From Geobacter sp. (GTDB taxonomy: Bacteria > Desulfobacterota > Desulfuromonadia > Geobacterales > Geobacteraceae): a stretch of DNA of 64,000 nt. The position numbers were made by a program, and so were the translations under genes. The notes beneath the pieces were generated by a model. It was not told the DNA's origin. It did not search any database and was given only the letters and a program-made list of their open reading frames with translations. Of this stretch, positions 53,841 to 64,000 are shown one piece after another (position 1 is the first letter of the stretch; every line of letters starts with the position of its first letter). The stretch covers positions 124,001-188,000 of the forward strand of contig POSG01000005.1 of assembly GCA_003314535.1 (NCBI GenBank). Direction: 5' to 3'.

Positions 53841-55037
53841 TCACCATGTGGGTCCGACGCCGGAAGGAGGGGCAATGAGGGGAAGATTATAACTGACCGT
53901 CTGGTTGGAACCGTTCTGCAACCGAGTCGTGGGCAGGCCGTTTCTCCAGTAATTGTTGCCCAGCGGAATAGTCCAGCCACCGGTCATTGCGCTGAGATCA
54001 AGCTGGTTTGGGGAATCGAAGGAATTGAACGAAATCTGTCCGTAATTCACCGGCACGGCAGCCGACTGCTCGAAATCCAGCACATAATTGTAGATGCCGG
54101 GGGTCACCGTATTGTTTACCAACTGGAAGCCCGTTGCTGTCTGATCGCCGAAGACCATGGGGCAAAGCCCGACAATTTCACAATGCTCGATAATGGCCCC
54201 TGAATGGATTTCGAGGCCTGCATACGAAGTCGCCCCGGGTGTGGCGGAAACATGAAGATTGTATAACCTCGGGCTGCAACCGGAAATGTATATGGAGCTG
54301 GATCCGGCCTGCAGGTTGGTTATCCGGGAATTCTGCAAAAACGTTCCGCTATTGCCGCCAGAGGCATAATCCACCGCATTTTCGATTCTCAAGCTGAATC
54401 CCTGATTGCCTGTAAGAGCTGCCCCTCCCGCGCCATGGGAGGTGAACAGGGCAGGAGAACCGGTCGACGCCAGCACCCGGAGCAAACCGTTGACCGTGAG
54501 ACTCTGCCCCTGGACGATGTCGATGCTCCCGCTGTCGAGGAAATAGATCTTCGTGCCGGCCGCAACGTTCAGACCACCGCCGTCAACCGTCACGACCCCT
54601 TCGACGACATAGGGACTTGACGCGGCCAGGGTCGTGAAGCCAGCGGGATAGTTACCGCTAAGGCGAGTGCCGTGCACGGTTGCAACCGTGCCGGAAAAGC
54701 CCGATTCCCCGGATGAAACAGAAGTGACCCTGTAATAGTAAAGCACCCCGTCTCCAGCGGGAGACGCAATAGGGTCGTCGTAAACGGTCCCGGAAACAGG
54801 CGAGGAGTTCAGCTTGGTGAACGCTGCTCCGTCCGTGCTCCTGTAAATGTTGTACCCGGTGACCGACACCCCAGAAGGCGCGGTCCAGCTCAAGCGGATA
54901 TTGCGGAGGGAGCCGGTGGCGGTCAAACCGTTGGGAGTTGAAGAAGGGGAAGCGTCAGAGCCTCCACCGCCACCGCATGCTGTCAGCCCTGACAGGAAAA
55001 CAAAGATCATAACGGATGAAATGATGCAGCGCTTCAC
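53841..55037 (-). CDS. Secreted lipoprotein with Fn3-like and beta-helix domains
   Basis: 398 aa from GTG 55037, chosen because AAGGAGGAG lies a few bases upstream; the ATG eight codons earlier lacks this. Signal peptide with lipobox GLTAC followed by a GGGGG tether. Residues about 38-125 are a fibronectin type III-like domain (NIRLSWTAPSGVSVTGYNIY, YYYRVTSVSSG). The remainder (about 140-398) is rich in short beta strands with Asn/Gly turns (LQNSRITNLQAGSSSIYISG, AGLEIHSGAIIEHCEIVG, FQLVNNTVTPGIYNYVLDFE), suggesting a right-handed parallel beta helix of the pectate-lyase type. Substrate unknown, perhaps polysaccharide. Outer-membrane location expected. Confidence 0.83.
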   Translation of the reverse strand: MKRCIISSVMIFVFLSGLTACGGGGGSDASPSSTPNGLTATGSLRNIRLSWTAPSGVSVTGYNIYRSTDGAAFTKLNSSPVSGTVYDDPIASPAGDGVLYYYRVTSVSSGESGFSGTVATVHGTRLSGNYPAGFTTLAASSPYVVEGVVTVDGGGLNVAAGTKIYFLDSGSIDIVQGQSLTVNGLLRVLASTGSPALFTSHGAGGAALTGNQGFSLRIENAVDYASGGNSGTFLQNSRITNLQAGSSSIYISGCSPRLYNLHVSATPGATSYAGLEIHSGAIIEHCEIVGLCPMVFGDQTATGFQLVNNTVTPGIYNYVLDFEQSAAVPVNYGQISFNSFDSPNQLDLSAMTGGWTIPLGNNYWRNGLPTTRLQNGSNQTVSYNLPLIAPPSGVGPTW

Positions 55038-55404
55038 GGGGCTCCTCCTTTTTCGTAACATGAAATTGGCACGATCATGCGTTCCAGTTTACAGCACCGG
55101 AATCATGTATAAATCCAGGCGCGGCCCTTTCACTTTTTCCACTTTGAGTCCGAAACCTGCGGTTTGCCAGATTCAACGAAGCGATTCAGACCCAATAAGG
55201 CACGTCAGGTGAAAAGGAATTTTTGCATTGCCCCTGACTAATGTCAACATATTTATAAATTTGCATTCGAAATGTAACAGCCAAGTCCTAACAAAAAAGG
55301 CCGGGTCTTCCCCCGGCCTTCCTGCTCGTCTGCCTACGAATTTTCATTTCGGGCGGAATTGACTGCCCGAAACCATACCGTGCCGCCTCACCTGCCGGTC
55401 GCAG
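55038..55404. other. Intergenic region lipoprotein / modE
   Basis: 367 bases. It holds a minus-strand promoter candidate for the lipoprotein (TTGACA 55247-55242, 17-base spacer, AAAAAT 55224-55219) with a leader of about 175 bases, and the modE terminator at 55297-55320. A short stretch at 55139-55172 resembles part of a GEMM riboswitch but lacks the rest. No ORF of note. Confidence 0.45.
55297..55320 (-). terminator. modE terminator
   Basis: AAGGCCGGG/CCCGGCCTT stem, 6-base loop; on the minus strand followed by TTTTTTGTTAGG. Lies about 85 bases past the modE stop. Confidence 0.8.
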
Positions 55405-56214
55405 TCACTCCACTCCCAGGATCACGCTTGAAGCCTGGAACAGGGCACAGGCATGGTCACCTTCCACGAATGCAAGCATTTCGGCGCTCTCATTGGTAAT
55501 AATTGCCGTAATGGTGTTCTCACCGGAAAGGCCTACCGTAATTTCGGTATTGACTGCCCCAGGCACGATTTTCAAGACCCTTCCGCACAGCATGTTGCTC
55601 GCGCTCAGCCTGCAGTTGTGCAAATCCCGTCCCAGTATGACGGATGAAGCCTTGATGATGGCACACGCGTCAGAGCCTTCCACGAGTTCCAGGCTCTCCA
55701 CGCTTTCATTGGTCACAATGGCGACAATCATGTCTCCGCACGGCAGGGCCAGTTCTATCTCTGAATTCACCGCCCCCTTCTTCACCTTGCTGACAGTGCC
55801 CTTGTAGATGTTCCGCGCACTCACCTTGAGCGACATGCGACGCAGGAACCTGTAAAACTTGTCCATGTCCTCGACCTTTTCGGCAAGGTTGCTGAGAAAG
55901 GTCCTGTGTTCTTCCTGGACGATCCTGAACGAACTAATGACTTTGTGACCTTCCGGGGTCAGGTGGGTGCCTCCTCCACCTCTTCCGCCGGTCATCCTCA
56001 CCACCAAAGGCTTGTCGGCCAGATTGTTCATGGCATCCACAATCTCCCACGCTGTCTTGTAGCTTATGCCGACAGCTTTGGCAGCCTTGGTTATGGAACC
56101 GAGAGCCTGGATCTTTTCCAGCAGTTCTATTCTGTCGCCGGCGAGAAATTCCCGCTCAGACTTGTCAAGCCATATTTTTCCGGAGACCCGCACCCCATGT
56201 TCGTCCTGTTGCAT
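55405..56214 (-). CDS. modE: Molybdate-responsive regulator ModE, with two Mop domains
   Basis: 269 aa. LysR-type winged helix at about residues 10-115 (LLEKIQALGSITKAAKAVGI, AWEIVDAMNN, GGRGGGGTHLTPEG), then two tandem Mop/TOBE molybdate-binding domains: SARNIYKGTVSKVKKGAVNS and SASNMLCGRVLKIVPGAVNT, each ending ASSVILG. Binds molybdate and DNA as a dimer, repressing transport genes in the family. Start ATG 56214 after AGGGGGATTTC. No modABC in the window. An operator-like site lies upstream in its own promoter region. Confidence 0.93.
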   Translation of the reverse strand: MQQDEHGVRVSGKIWLDKSEREFLAGDRIELLEKIQALGSITKAAKAVGISYKTAWEIVDAMNNLADKPLVVRMTGGRGGGGTHLTPEGHKVISSFRIVQEEHRTFLSNLAEKVEDMDKFYRFLRRMSLKVSARNIYKGTVSKVKKGAVNSEIELALPCGDMIVAIVTNESVESLELVEGSDACAIIKASSVILGRDLHNCRLSASNMLCGRVLKIVPGAVNTEITVGLSGENTITAIITNESAEMLAFVEGDHACALFQASSVILGVE

Positions 56215-56297
56215 GAAATCCCCCTCGTTCCCACCTTTAACCGCAGGACAGATGACAATGGCCGGGACACCTCCCCCAGCCGCACGATCTTCGCCCC

Positions 56298-56325
56298 ACC
56301 GTAATATATTTTCGTAAATAACGAA
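56298..56325. promoter_or_regulatory. Candidate ModE operator
   Basis: ACCGTAATATA (56298-56308) and TAAATAACGAA (56315-56325) form an inverted pair with a 6-base spacer; each half matches the E. coli ModE half-site ATCGTTATATA in 9 of 11 positions. It is 84 bases before the modE start and 182 bases before dfx, so autoregulation is the likely use. Confidence 0.55.
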
Positions 56326-56432
56326 TAGCAGAAAACCGCCCGGAGTGCAAATTCTTTCAGCCGTCAGACATAATGTCACGGCACCTCGGCGCCGTTGGCA
56401 TTCAATCCTCCATATTATTTTCATTCATGGGG

Positions 56433-56461
56433 TTGCGGCAGTAACCTGCGTGATGTACATT
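56433..56461 (+). promoter_or_regulatory. Candidate promoter for desulfoferrodoxin
   Basis: TTGCGG (56433-56438), 17-base spacer, TACATT (56456-56461), 46 bases before the ATG at 56508. Confidence 0.4.
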
Positions 56462-56507
56462 TAACAATCGAGGAAAGAATTCAGGAAGCTATCAGGGAGG
56501 AGACGAT

Positions 56508-56888
56508 ATGGCTAACACGCTGGAAATCTACAAATGCGAACTATGCGGAAACATCGTTGAAGTGCTTCATGGCGGCGCGGGTGAGCTCGTATGCTGCGGA
56601 GAACCGATGAAACTGCTGGTGGAAAACACCGTTGACGCATCGAAAGAAAAACATGTCCCGGTGATCGAGAGAAGCGGCGACAAGGTACTGGTAAAAATCG
56701 GAAGCGTACCCCATCCTATGGAGGAAAAGCACTATATCGAATGGGTTGAAATCATCGCGGACGGCAAGGCATACAGGGAGTTCCTCAAGCCTGGCCAGGC
56801 GCCTGAAGCGGAATTCAAGACATCAGCGGCACAGATAACCGCCAGGGAGTACTGCAATATTCATGGCCTCTGGACGGCCAAGGGGTAG
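56508..56888 (+). CDS. dfx: Desulfoferrodoxin (superoxide reductase, two-iron type)
   Basis: 126 aa. The N-terminal desulforedoxin domain binds an Fe(Cys)4 centre through Cys10, Cys13, Cys29 and Cys30. The catalytic Fe centre has His49 (KEKHVPV), His69 and His75 (PHPMEEKH), Cys116 and His119 (YCNIHG). It reduces superoxide to peroxide in the cytoplasm of anaerobes. Ribosome site GGGAGGAGAC. Divergent from modE, own terminator. The Glu that normally gates the iron precedes Lys in the loop VPVIERSG. Confidence 0.96.
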   Translation: MANTLEIYKCELCGNIVEVLHGGAGELVCCGEPMKLLVENTVDASKEKHVPVIERSGDKVLVKIGSVPHPMEEKHYIEWVEIIADGKAYREFLKPGQAPEAEFKTSAAQITAREYCNIHGLWTAKG

Positions 56889-56913
56889 GGACACACCGCA
56901 TCACGCCTTCGGA

Positions 56914-56947
56914 GAAGGGCCGCCCTCATGATAGAGAGCGGCCCTTC
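56914..56947 (+). terminator. Terminator after dfx
   Basis: GAAGGGCCGC (56914-56923) pairs with GCGGCCCTTC (56938-56947); a T-run (CTGTTTTTC) follows after six bases. Confidence 0.75.
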
Positions 56948-56968
56948 ACAGCTGTTTTTCAATCAGCA

Positions 56969-57484
56969 CTATTCGACGATGCGGATGGTTTTTATGACTA
57001 CCGGCTCCACGGGAACATCCGAATGGCCCATCCTCGAACCGGTCTTCACCTGCCTTATCTGGTCGACCGTCTCCATGCCTTCAACAACCTGGCCGAAAAC
57101 GGCATAGCCGAAAAGATCAGCAGTCTTGCCACGGTAGTCGAGGAAAGCATTGTCCGTCACATTGATGAAAAACTGTGATGTAGCGCTGTCAATCACATTG
57201 GTCCTCGCCATCGCCAGGGTTCCCCTGAGGTTGGACAGACCGTTTGCTGCCTCATTCTTGATGGCAAACTTGGTTTTCTTGGGCTGCATGGAAACATCCA
57301 TCCCTCCGCCCTGTATCATGAAGTCCTTGATCACGCGGTGAAACACAAGACCGTCATAAAAGCCGTCCTTCACATAGGACAGGAAATTGCGGACGCTTAT
57401 CGGTGACTTGTCCTTGAACAGTTCGATCGTCACATTGCCCATGGATGTCTCCATGAGGACGCGGGGATTCATTTCTTCGGTCAT
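56969..57484 (-). CDS. Peptidyl-prolyl isomerase, cyclophilin type
   Basis: 171 aa, single cyclophilin domain, no signal peptide, so cytoplasmic PpiB-like. Active-site segments [13 protein letters not shown] (with Arg and Phe) and [20 protein letters not shown]. It catalyses cis-trans isomerisation at proline. Ribosome site AAAGGAGCG. It is convergent with dfx. Confidence 0.94.
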   Translation of the reverse strand: MTEEMNPRVLMETSMGNVTIELFKDKSPISVRNFLSYVKDGFYDGLVFHRVIKDFMIQGGGMDVSMQPKKTKFAIKNEAANGLSNLRGTLAMARTNVIDSATSQFFINVTDNAFLDYRGKTADLFGYAVFGQVVEGMETVDQIRQVKTGSRMGHSDVPVEPVVIKTIRIVE

Positions 57485-57793
57485 CTTTCGCTCCTTTTGA
57501 GGATAAAATCCTTTCCATCATCTTCTACCACATTTCTCCCCGGATGAGGAATCATTTTCCTGCAAACTTCCATATCGCATTTGCCAATCAGGAATGTTGC
57601 GGTAAAATAAAAAGGTTAAACCTCTCAAGCAACAGGCAGTCTCCCACACCTCTCGCAACATGAGTAATTCTTGGAGGTTAAGCCATCAACAACCGGCAGC
57701 TGCATACCTGACATTCGACCGAACATCCCTCCAGTTGAGCAATAATGCACGACCGAGCAAGACACTTTTTACCTGGTGACAAGGGTACTGCAC
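57485..57793. other. Leader region of hybrid kinase
   Basis: 309 bases without a gene. A promoter is plausible on the plus strand: TTGCCA (57581-57586), 16-base spacer, TAAAAT (57603-57608), implying a leader of about 180 bases. The leader contains the imperfect inverted pair GGTTAAACCTC (57612) and GAGGTTAAGCC (57675). I could not match it to a known RNA class. Confidence 0.4.
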
Positions 57794-60286
57794 ATGAAGG
57801 AAAAGCATGAAACCATCAAAAGACTTGAAGCGGAAAACTCCTTCCTCCGCCAGCGCATCCAGGAACTAGAAACAGCCGAACGCAAGTACCAGCAGACCAA
57901 AAAGACCCTCAAGACACAGCAACTGAGGCTTCTGTCGCTCCTCAACAAGCTGCCGGCCTTTGTCTACCTCCAGGCGCCCGACCATACCATCCGCTTCGCC
58001 AACCGATACTTTCGCAAGCATTTTGGAAACCCTGGAGGGCGGAAATGCCACGAAATCCTCCGCGGTCGACGTGAACCTTGCCCGGAATGCCAGACATTCC
58101 AGGTTTTCCGAACCAGGACCTTTCAGCAATGGCAATGGGACTGCACGTTGGACGGCCGTTTCTACGAGGTCCTGGACTACCCCTTCATCGATGTGGACGG
58201 CACACTTCTCGTCCTGGAGTTGGGAATCGACATCAGCACGCGGAAGAAGGTCGAAAGAGACCTCCTGTCGCTCCAGGCTGACCTGGAACAGCGCGTCGCG
58301 AACCAGACGGCGAGATTGACGGAAACAGTTTCACTGCTCCAGGACGAGATCAGCCAGAGAAGGAAAACAGAGGATGCCCTGCGCAGAAGCGAAGAACGGT
58401 ATGCCCTGGCCGTCGCCGGTGCAAACGACGGCATCTGGGACCGGGACATGGAGACTGGAAGCGTATACTTTTCCAGTCGCTGGAAGAGCATGCTGGGCTA
58501 TTCGGATCATGAAATCCGCAATGACGTGCTCGAATGGAAGTCAAGGATCCACGAAGAAGACTACCATTCGACCATGGAATGCCTCGAGCAGTACCTGAAC
58601 GGGCAGTTGCCTTCCTACGAAGTGGAATTCCGCATGCGGGCGAAGGACGGAAGCTATCGATGGATCCGCAGCAAGGGCGCCTGCCTGCGCGATGGCCGTG
58701 GCAATCCCGTCAGGATCGCCGGTTCCCATTCGGACATAACCTGCCATAAACAGATGGAGGAAGCGCTCAGCAAATCCGAAAAGAAGTACCGCAAGATATT
58801 CCAGGAATCCCACGACATGATTTTCATCTTTGACACCGACAACAGGCTGGTGGATGTAAACCGCGCAGCAGTAGACCTTATCGGTTTCAACAGAGAGGAG
58901 ATACTGGACCTTGATTTCGCAACAGGCATATGCGTCAGATCCTCGGATATGGACCGCTTTCTCCGGACACTGTTCACGAACGGGCACGTTAAGGGAATCG
59001 AGATTGAACTCAGGCGGAAAGGAGGCGATATCCGCACCGTTCATCTCTCTGCTTCCCTTTTGAAGGATGAAATCGATGTCGTGACGGGCTACATGGGAAT
59101 CGCCCGCGACATTTCCGAGAAGAAGAGGCTTGAGCAGCAATTGTTCCATGCCCAGAAAATGGAATCCATCGGCCTTCTGGCCGGAGGCGTCGCCCATGAT
59201 TTCAACAACCTGCTGACCGCCATCACCGGTTACGGTGAAACGATCATGGAAAACTGCCCCGAGAACGACATTCTCCTCGGCACAAGCGCAGAGCAGCTGC
59301 TTCTTGCCGCCGAACGGGCCCGGGAGCTGACCCACAACCTGCTCGCTGTCAGCCGCAAGCAGATCACCAATCCGAGGCCGCTTTTGATCAATGATGTCAT
59401 CTCGGCAATGAAGAGGTTTCTGGAAAGGATCATCGGCGAAGATATCGAACTCACGCTGAACCTTTGCACGAAACAGCTAACCATCATGGCTGACCAGGGG
59501 CAGCTGGAGCAGGTGTTGATAAATCTGGCTGCAAATGCGCGTGATGCAATGCCGGCAGGCGGCAACATCACCATTGAAACCGAAGATATTTTCATGAAGG
59601 AAGACGACAGGATCCTTCACGGGCTGCAGCAACACGGGCAGTACGTCCGTATTCATGTGACCGATACCGGAGAGGGAATGAATGAGCATGTGCGCCGAAA
59701 AGCATTCGAACCCTTCTTCACCACCAAAGAAGTTGGAAAGGGCACCGGCCTGGGCTTGTCGATAAGTTACGGCATCATCAGGCAGAACAACGGTGCCATA
59801 ACGGTTGAAAGCGCGCCGGGCAAAGGCTCTCGATTCAGCATTCTCCTTCCTTTCACCCCCTCCCTTCCGGCAGTTAACAGACCGGACGAAAAAACGTTCC
59901 CCATGACCGGATCCGAAACCATCCTGATCGTGGAAGATGAGGAGATAGTCAATACCTTCCTCAAAAGAGTCCTGCTGCGAGCCGGCTACGGGGTCATAAC
60001 CGCCGCGGACGGAGAGCAGGCAATCGACAGGTTCAGAGAGCATTCTTCAACCATTTCCCTGGTGATATCCGACGTGGTGATGCCCAAGAAGAACGGCAGT
60101 GAGATATACGAGGACATCCTCAAAATGCGCAACGACGTGAAATTCATCTTCATGAGCGGGTATACCGCTGACGTCATACTCCGCAAGGGGCTGTTCGATT
60201 CCGGCGCTCTCTTCATCACCAAGCCCTTTTCCAAGAACGACATCCTCCAGAAGGTCAGGGAAACGCTGGACCGGCAGGGGATGTAA
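57794..60286 (+). CDS. Hybrid histidine kinase with three PAS domains and a receiver
   Basis: 830 aa, no membrane segments, so cytoplasmic. Coiled N-terminus (about 1-45), PAS1 (about 46-150) carrying [19 protein letters not shown], a Cys-rich loop seen in redox- or cofactor-binding PAS domains; coiled linker; PAS2 (about 200-325, with [20 protein letters not shown]); PAS3 (about 330-445); HisKA with His in [11 protein letters not shown]; HATPase ([31 protein letters not shown]); C-terminal receiver ([10 protein letters not shown], phospho-Asp in [14 protein letters not shown]). The ATG 57794 has AGGG upstream; the GTG at 57776 has no ribosome site. No cognate regulator is adjacent. Confidence 0.92.
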   Translation: MKEKHETIKRLEAENSFLRQRIQELETAERKYQQTKKTLKTQQLRLLSLLNKLPAFVYLQAPDHTIRFANRYFRKHFGNPGGRKCHEILRGRREPCPECQTFQVFRTRTFQQWQWDCTLDGRFYEVLDYPFIDVDGTLLVLELGIDISTRKKVERDLLSLQADLEQRVANQTARLTETVSLLQDEISQRRKTEDALRRSEERYALAVAGANDGIWDRDMETGSVYFSSRWKSMLGYSDHEIRNDVLEWKSRIHEEDYHSTMECLEQYLNGQLPSYEVEFRMRAKDGSYRWIRSKGACLRDGRGNPVRIAGSHSDITCHKQMEEALSKSEKKYRKIFQESHDMIFIFDTDNRLVDVNRAAVDLIGFNREEILDLDFATGICVRSSDMDRFLRTLFTNGHVKGIEIELRRKGGDIRTVHLSASLLKDEIDVVTGYMGIARDISEKKRLEQQLFHAQKMESIGLLAGGVAHDFNNLLTAITGYGETIMENCPENDILLGTSAEQLLLAAERARELTHNLLAVSRKQITNPRPLLINDVISAMKRFLERIIGEDIELTLNLCTKQLTIMADQGQLEQVLINLAANARDAMPAGGNITIETEDIFMKEDDRILHGLQQHGQYVRIHVTDTGEGMNEHVRRKAFEPFFTTKEVGKGTGLGLSISYGIIRQNNGAITVESAPGKGSRFSILLPFTPSLPAVNRPDEKTFPMTGSETILIVEDEEIVNTFLKRVLLRAGYGVITAADGEQAIDRFREHSSTISLVISDVVMPKKNGSEIYEDILKMRNDVKFIFMSGYTADVILRKGLFDSGALFITKPFSKNDILQKVRETLDRQGM

Positions 60287-60324
60287 CAGGCTGACCGCGA
60301 TTGCTTTCATCCGGGTCCTTGTGA

Positions 60325-62648
<2,324 letters not shown>

Positions 62649-62934
62649 TTAGAAAAAAACCGGGGCGGGGCTTTCGAGGAGCTCGTGATACGGCGAAAGC
62701 AGCAGGATCCCGAAAACCGGGAAGGCGCTTGGAACCGGTTAAAGCCCCTGTCACAGAGTCATGAGTCGACAGATTATCACGAGCGACGATGAAATTCCGC
62801 GCCGGCCGCAGAAAGACTTTCCGGATGGAAACTGATAAAATATTGTCCTCATGTATCCGGAGCGCGGCGACCTTGTTCGCGGACCTCAGCCCAACATCAA
62901 GCAATCGAAACCGACCGAAAGAAAGGAAAGAGGG

Positions 62935-63669
62935 ATGACCTTCAAAAGAATGACTGCCTTCAGCTGCCTGGCCGCCTATCTCATGATCGGAGGCGCAGCG
63001 TGCGCAGCTTCCAGGAACACCGAACCGCAAGCCCAGGAAACCCTGCGGAAGCTGTTTCCCAAGATGAAGTATACGAAATTCGTCGAAACCGAGATCGAGG
63101 GCCTCTACGAAGTCACCACGGATGGAAGGATAATATATTTCCATCCCAAAACCGGCTACCTTTTTGTAGGCGATCTTCTGACAAACGACGGGCGGAGCAT
63201 CACCCAAGAGAGAATGGCTGCGGAACGGTTCAAGCTTTTTACCGCTGAGGATCTGAAGAAAGCCATCAAGATCGGCCACGGCAAACACACCATTATCGAA
63301 ATAACCGATCCGGACTGTTCGTTCTGCAGAAAGATGCATTCCTACTGGGGAATGAGAAACGACGTGACACGCTACATTTTCTTCAAGCCATTGGACATGC
63401 ACCCGGATGCCGTCAAGAAAGCCACATATATTCTTGCAGCCCCGGATACGGAAAAGGCTCTTTTCGAGGTTTACAGCGGAAAACTGGACTCGAACCGCGC
63501 GGAACTGGACAAGCCGCACGATGACAGGGGACGCCTTGCAGCGCAGAAAGAGGTCGTGGAAAAACTCCAGGTTGAAGGGACCCCGACCTTCTGGGTGGAC
63601 GGCAAGTTCGTCAACGGCTCCAACGTCCCCTTGATCGAGAAGTACATCGGCAAAGCGCCGGCGAAGTAA
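62935..63669 (+). CDS. Periplasmic DsbC/G-like thiol protein
   Basis: 244 aa. Signal peptide (about 1-24, ending ACAAS). An N-terminal dimerisation-like segment (about 30-95, MKYTKFVETEIEGLYEVTTD) and a thioredoxin domain with active site CSFC (Cys128, Cys131) in DPDCSFCRKMHSYW and the cis-Pro in EGTPTFWVDG. Likely a disulfide isomerase or a haem/cytochrome maturation helper. Start at ATG 62935 after AAAGGAAAGAGGG; upstream extension of the frame is not supported. No DsbD partner in the window. Confidence 0.9.
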   Translation: MTFKRMTAFSCLAAYLMIGGAACAASRNTEPQAQETLRKLFPKMKYTKFVETEIEGLYEVTTDGRIIYFHPKTGYLFVGDLLTNDGRSITQERMAAERFKLFTAEDLKKAIKIGHGKHTIIEITDPDCSFCRKMHSYWGMRNDVTRYIFFKPLDMHPDAVKKATYILAAPDTEKALFEVYSGKLDSNRAELDKPHDDRGRLAAQKEVVEKLQVEGTPTFWVDGKFVNGSNVPLIEKYIGKAPAK

Positions 63670-63671
63670 AC

Positions 63672-63706
63672 GACCGCCCCCTTCCTCCCGCAGGGGGTGG
63701 GGGGCA
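63672..63706. terminator. Weak GC-rich hairpin between convergent genes
   Basis: GCCCCC pairs with GGGGGC with a second small CCC/GGG stem inside; no T-run is present, so its use as a terminator is uncertain. Confidence 0.3.
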
Positions 63707-63727
63707 ATCGAAGATCGGCAACACCGA

Positions 63728-64000
63728 TCAGATTTTCAGCAGGACCATACCCGAACCTGGGTCCAGCTCTCTCCTGGCGGTCACTCCGACTATTTCCTGG
63801 ACAACAGCTTCCAGCACCAGAAAAGCCTCCGAAGCTTCACGAAGACAGCCGACCCGGACTGCATCCTTTTTTCCAAAGGCTCCATGGAAGTGAACCTTCG
63901 GTTGATCACCCTGGCGGAAAATCGTGCCGAACCCCAGGATTTCATGGCTGTCTCCGAACTCGCGCCAGACCGGGACCGGCGGCACCCCATCCCGTTCCGG
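63728..64000 (-). CDS. PPC/DUF296-domain protein, N-terminus outside window
   Basis: The last 90 codons of a gene read from the right edge. The stretch EFGDSHEILGFGTIFRQG, then PKVHFHGAFGKKDAVRVGCL and FLVLEAVVQEIVGV fits the PPC (DUF296) fold, with the HxH pair. Bacterial PPC proteins are small trimers, sometimes called PD1-like DNA-binding; no function is established here. The residues before the visible GTG continue open (PERDG), so the start lies beyond the window. Confidence 0.8.
   Translation of the reverse strand, partial: PERDGVPPVPVWREFGDSHEILGFGTIFRQGDQPKVHFHGAFGKKDAVRVGCLREASEAFLVLEAVVQEIVGVTARRELDPGSGMVLLKI

Noticed and set aside
55139-55172. GEMM-like stretch (GGCAAACC ... GGACTCAAAG) in the lipoprotein leader, minus strand
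   Set aside because: The second half of the aptamer (GGGTCT and GCCGGGTTGCCG) is missing, so it is likely chance similarity; an Infernal run would settle it.
62649-62934. Possible riboswitch before the DsbC-like gene
   Set aside because: GC-rich paired segments are present, but no known aptamer core could be aligned on either strand.

Overview
The window looks like chromosomal DNA of a Geobacter-type bacterium (Desulfuromonadales/Geobacteraceae). The reasons are the collinear block of type IV pilus genes joined to shikimate-pathway genes, a prepilin peptidase/two-component/minor pilin/PilY1 cluster next to valS, an Fe-S assembly pair with three-domain NifU, a PxxKW cysteine-rich protein, menaquinone-type MqnA and UbiD enzymes, and a GEMM-Ib (3',3'-cGAMP class) riboswitch, a type reported mainly from Geobacter and relatives. 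I saw no rRNA, tRNA, CRISPR array, prophage or insertion sequence with a transposase. Assignment to species is not possible by eye.

Layout. 1-3.1 kb: a very long coiled-coil protein on the minus strand (C-terminus outside the window) preceded by a promoter, a GEMM-Ib riboswitch and an intrinsic terminator. 3.1-6.2 kb: a small zinc ribbon protein, a secreted Lys/Ala/Pro-rich protein, and convergent to it a UbiD-family decarboxylase. 6.3-11.4 kb (+): a complete branched-chain amino-acid type ABC transporter (livK-H-M-G-F) with a CBS-domain protein, then a YchJ/SEC-C protein. 12.1-14.4 kb (-): nifU-nifS-small membrane protein. 14.7 kb (+): PxxKW protein. 15.0-15.9 kb (-): mqnA.

16.0-30.1 kb is one long minus-strand series: (XRE regulator)-pilM-N-O-P-Q-aroC-aroK-aroB-TPR-roadblock-aroQ-Xaa-Pro peptidase-accB-accC-gcvH. 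It joins the pilus alignment complex and secretin to chorismate synthesis and fatty-acid initiation. 30.3-41.7 kb (-) holds pilD, a histidine kinase and an NtrC-type regulator, then five prepilin-like genes, a PilY1 homologue and two small uncharacterised genes. Two copies of a 57-58 nt twin-hairpin repeat and a long inverted-repeat element lie among them.

41.8-57.5 kb (mostly -): valS, a receiver protein with an acidic linker, a serine beta-lactamase-like hydrolase and argJ, secA, lon, a lipoprotein with an Fn3-like domain, a ModE regulator with a candidate operator in its own promoter, desulfoferrodoxin (+) and a cyclophilin. 57.8-64.0 kb (+): a hybrid PAS histidine kinase, ligA-acylphosphatase, a DsbC-like periplasmic thiol protein, and the end of a PPC/DUF296 gene (-).

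Most interesting: the cGAMP-type riboswitch controlling an undescribed coiled-coil protein; twin-hairpin repeats that provide the stop codon of two different genes; a minor pilin with a CxxCxxC motif; and a sigma-54 activator with GAFTDA in place of GAFTGA. The leads are based on reading alone; no database or folding program was run.
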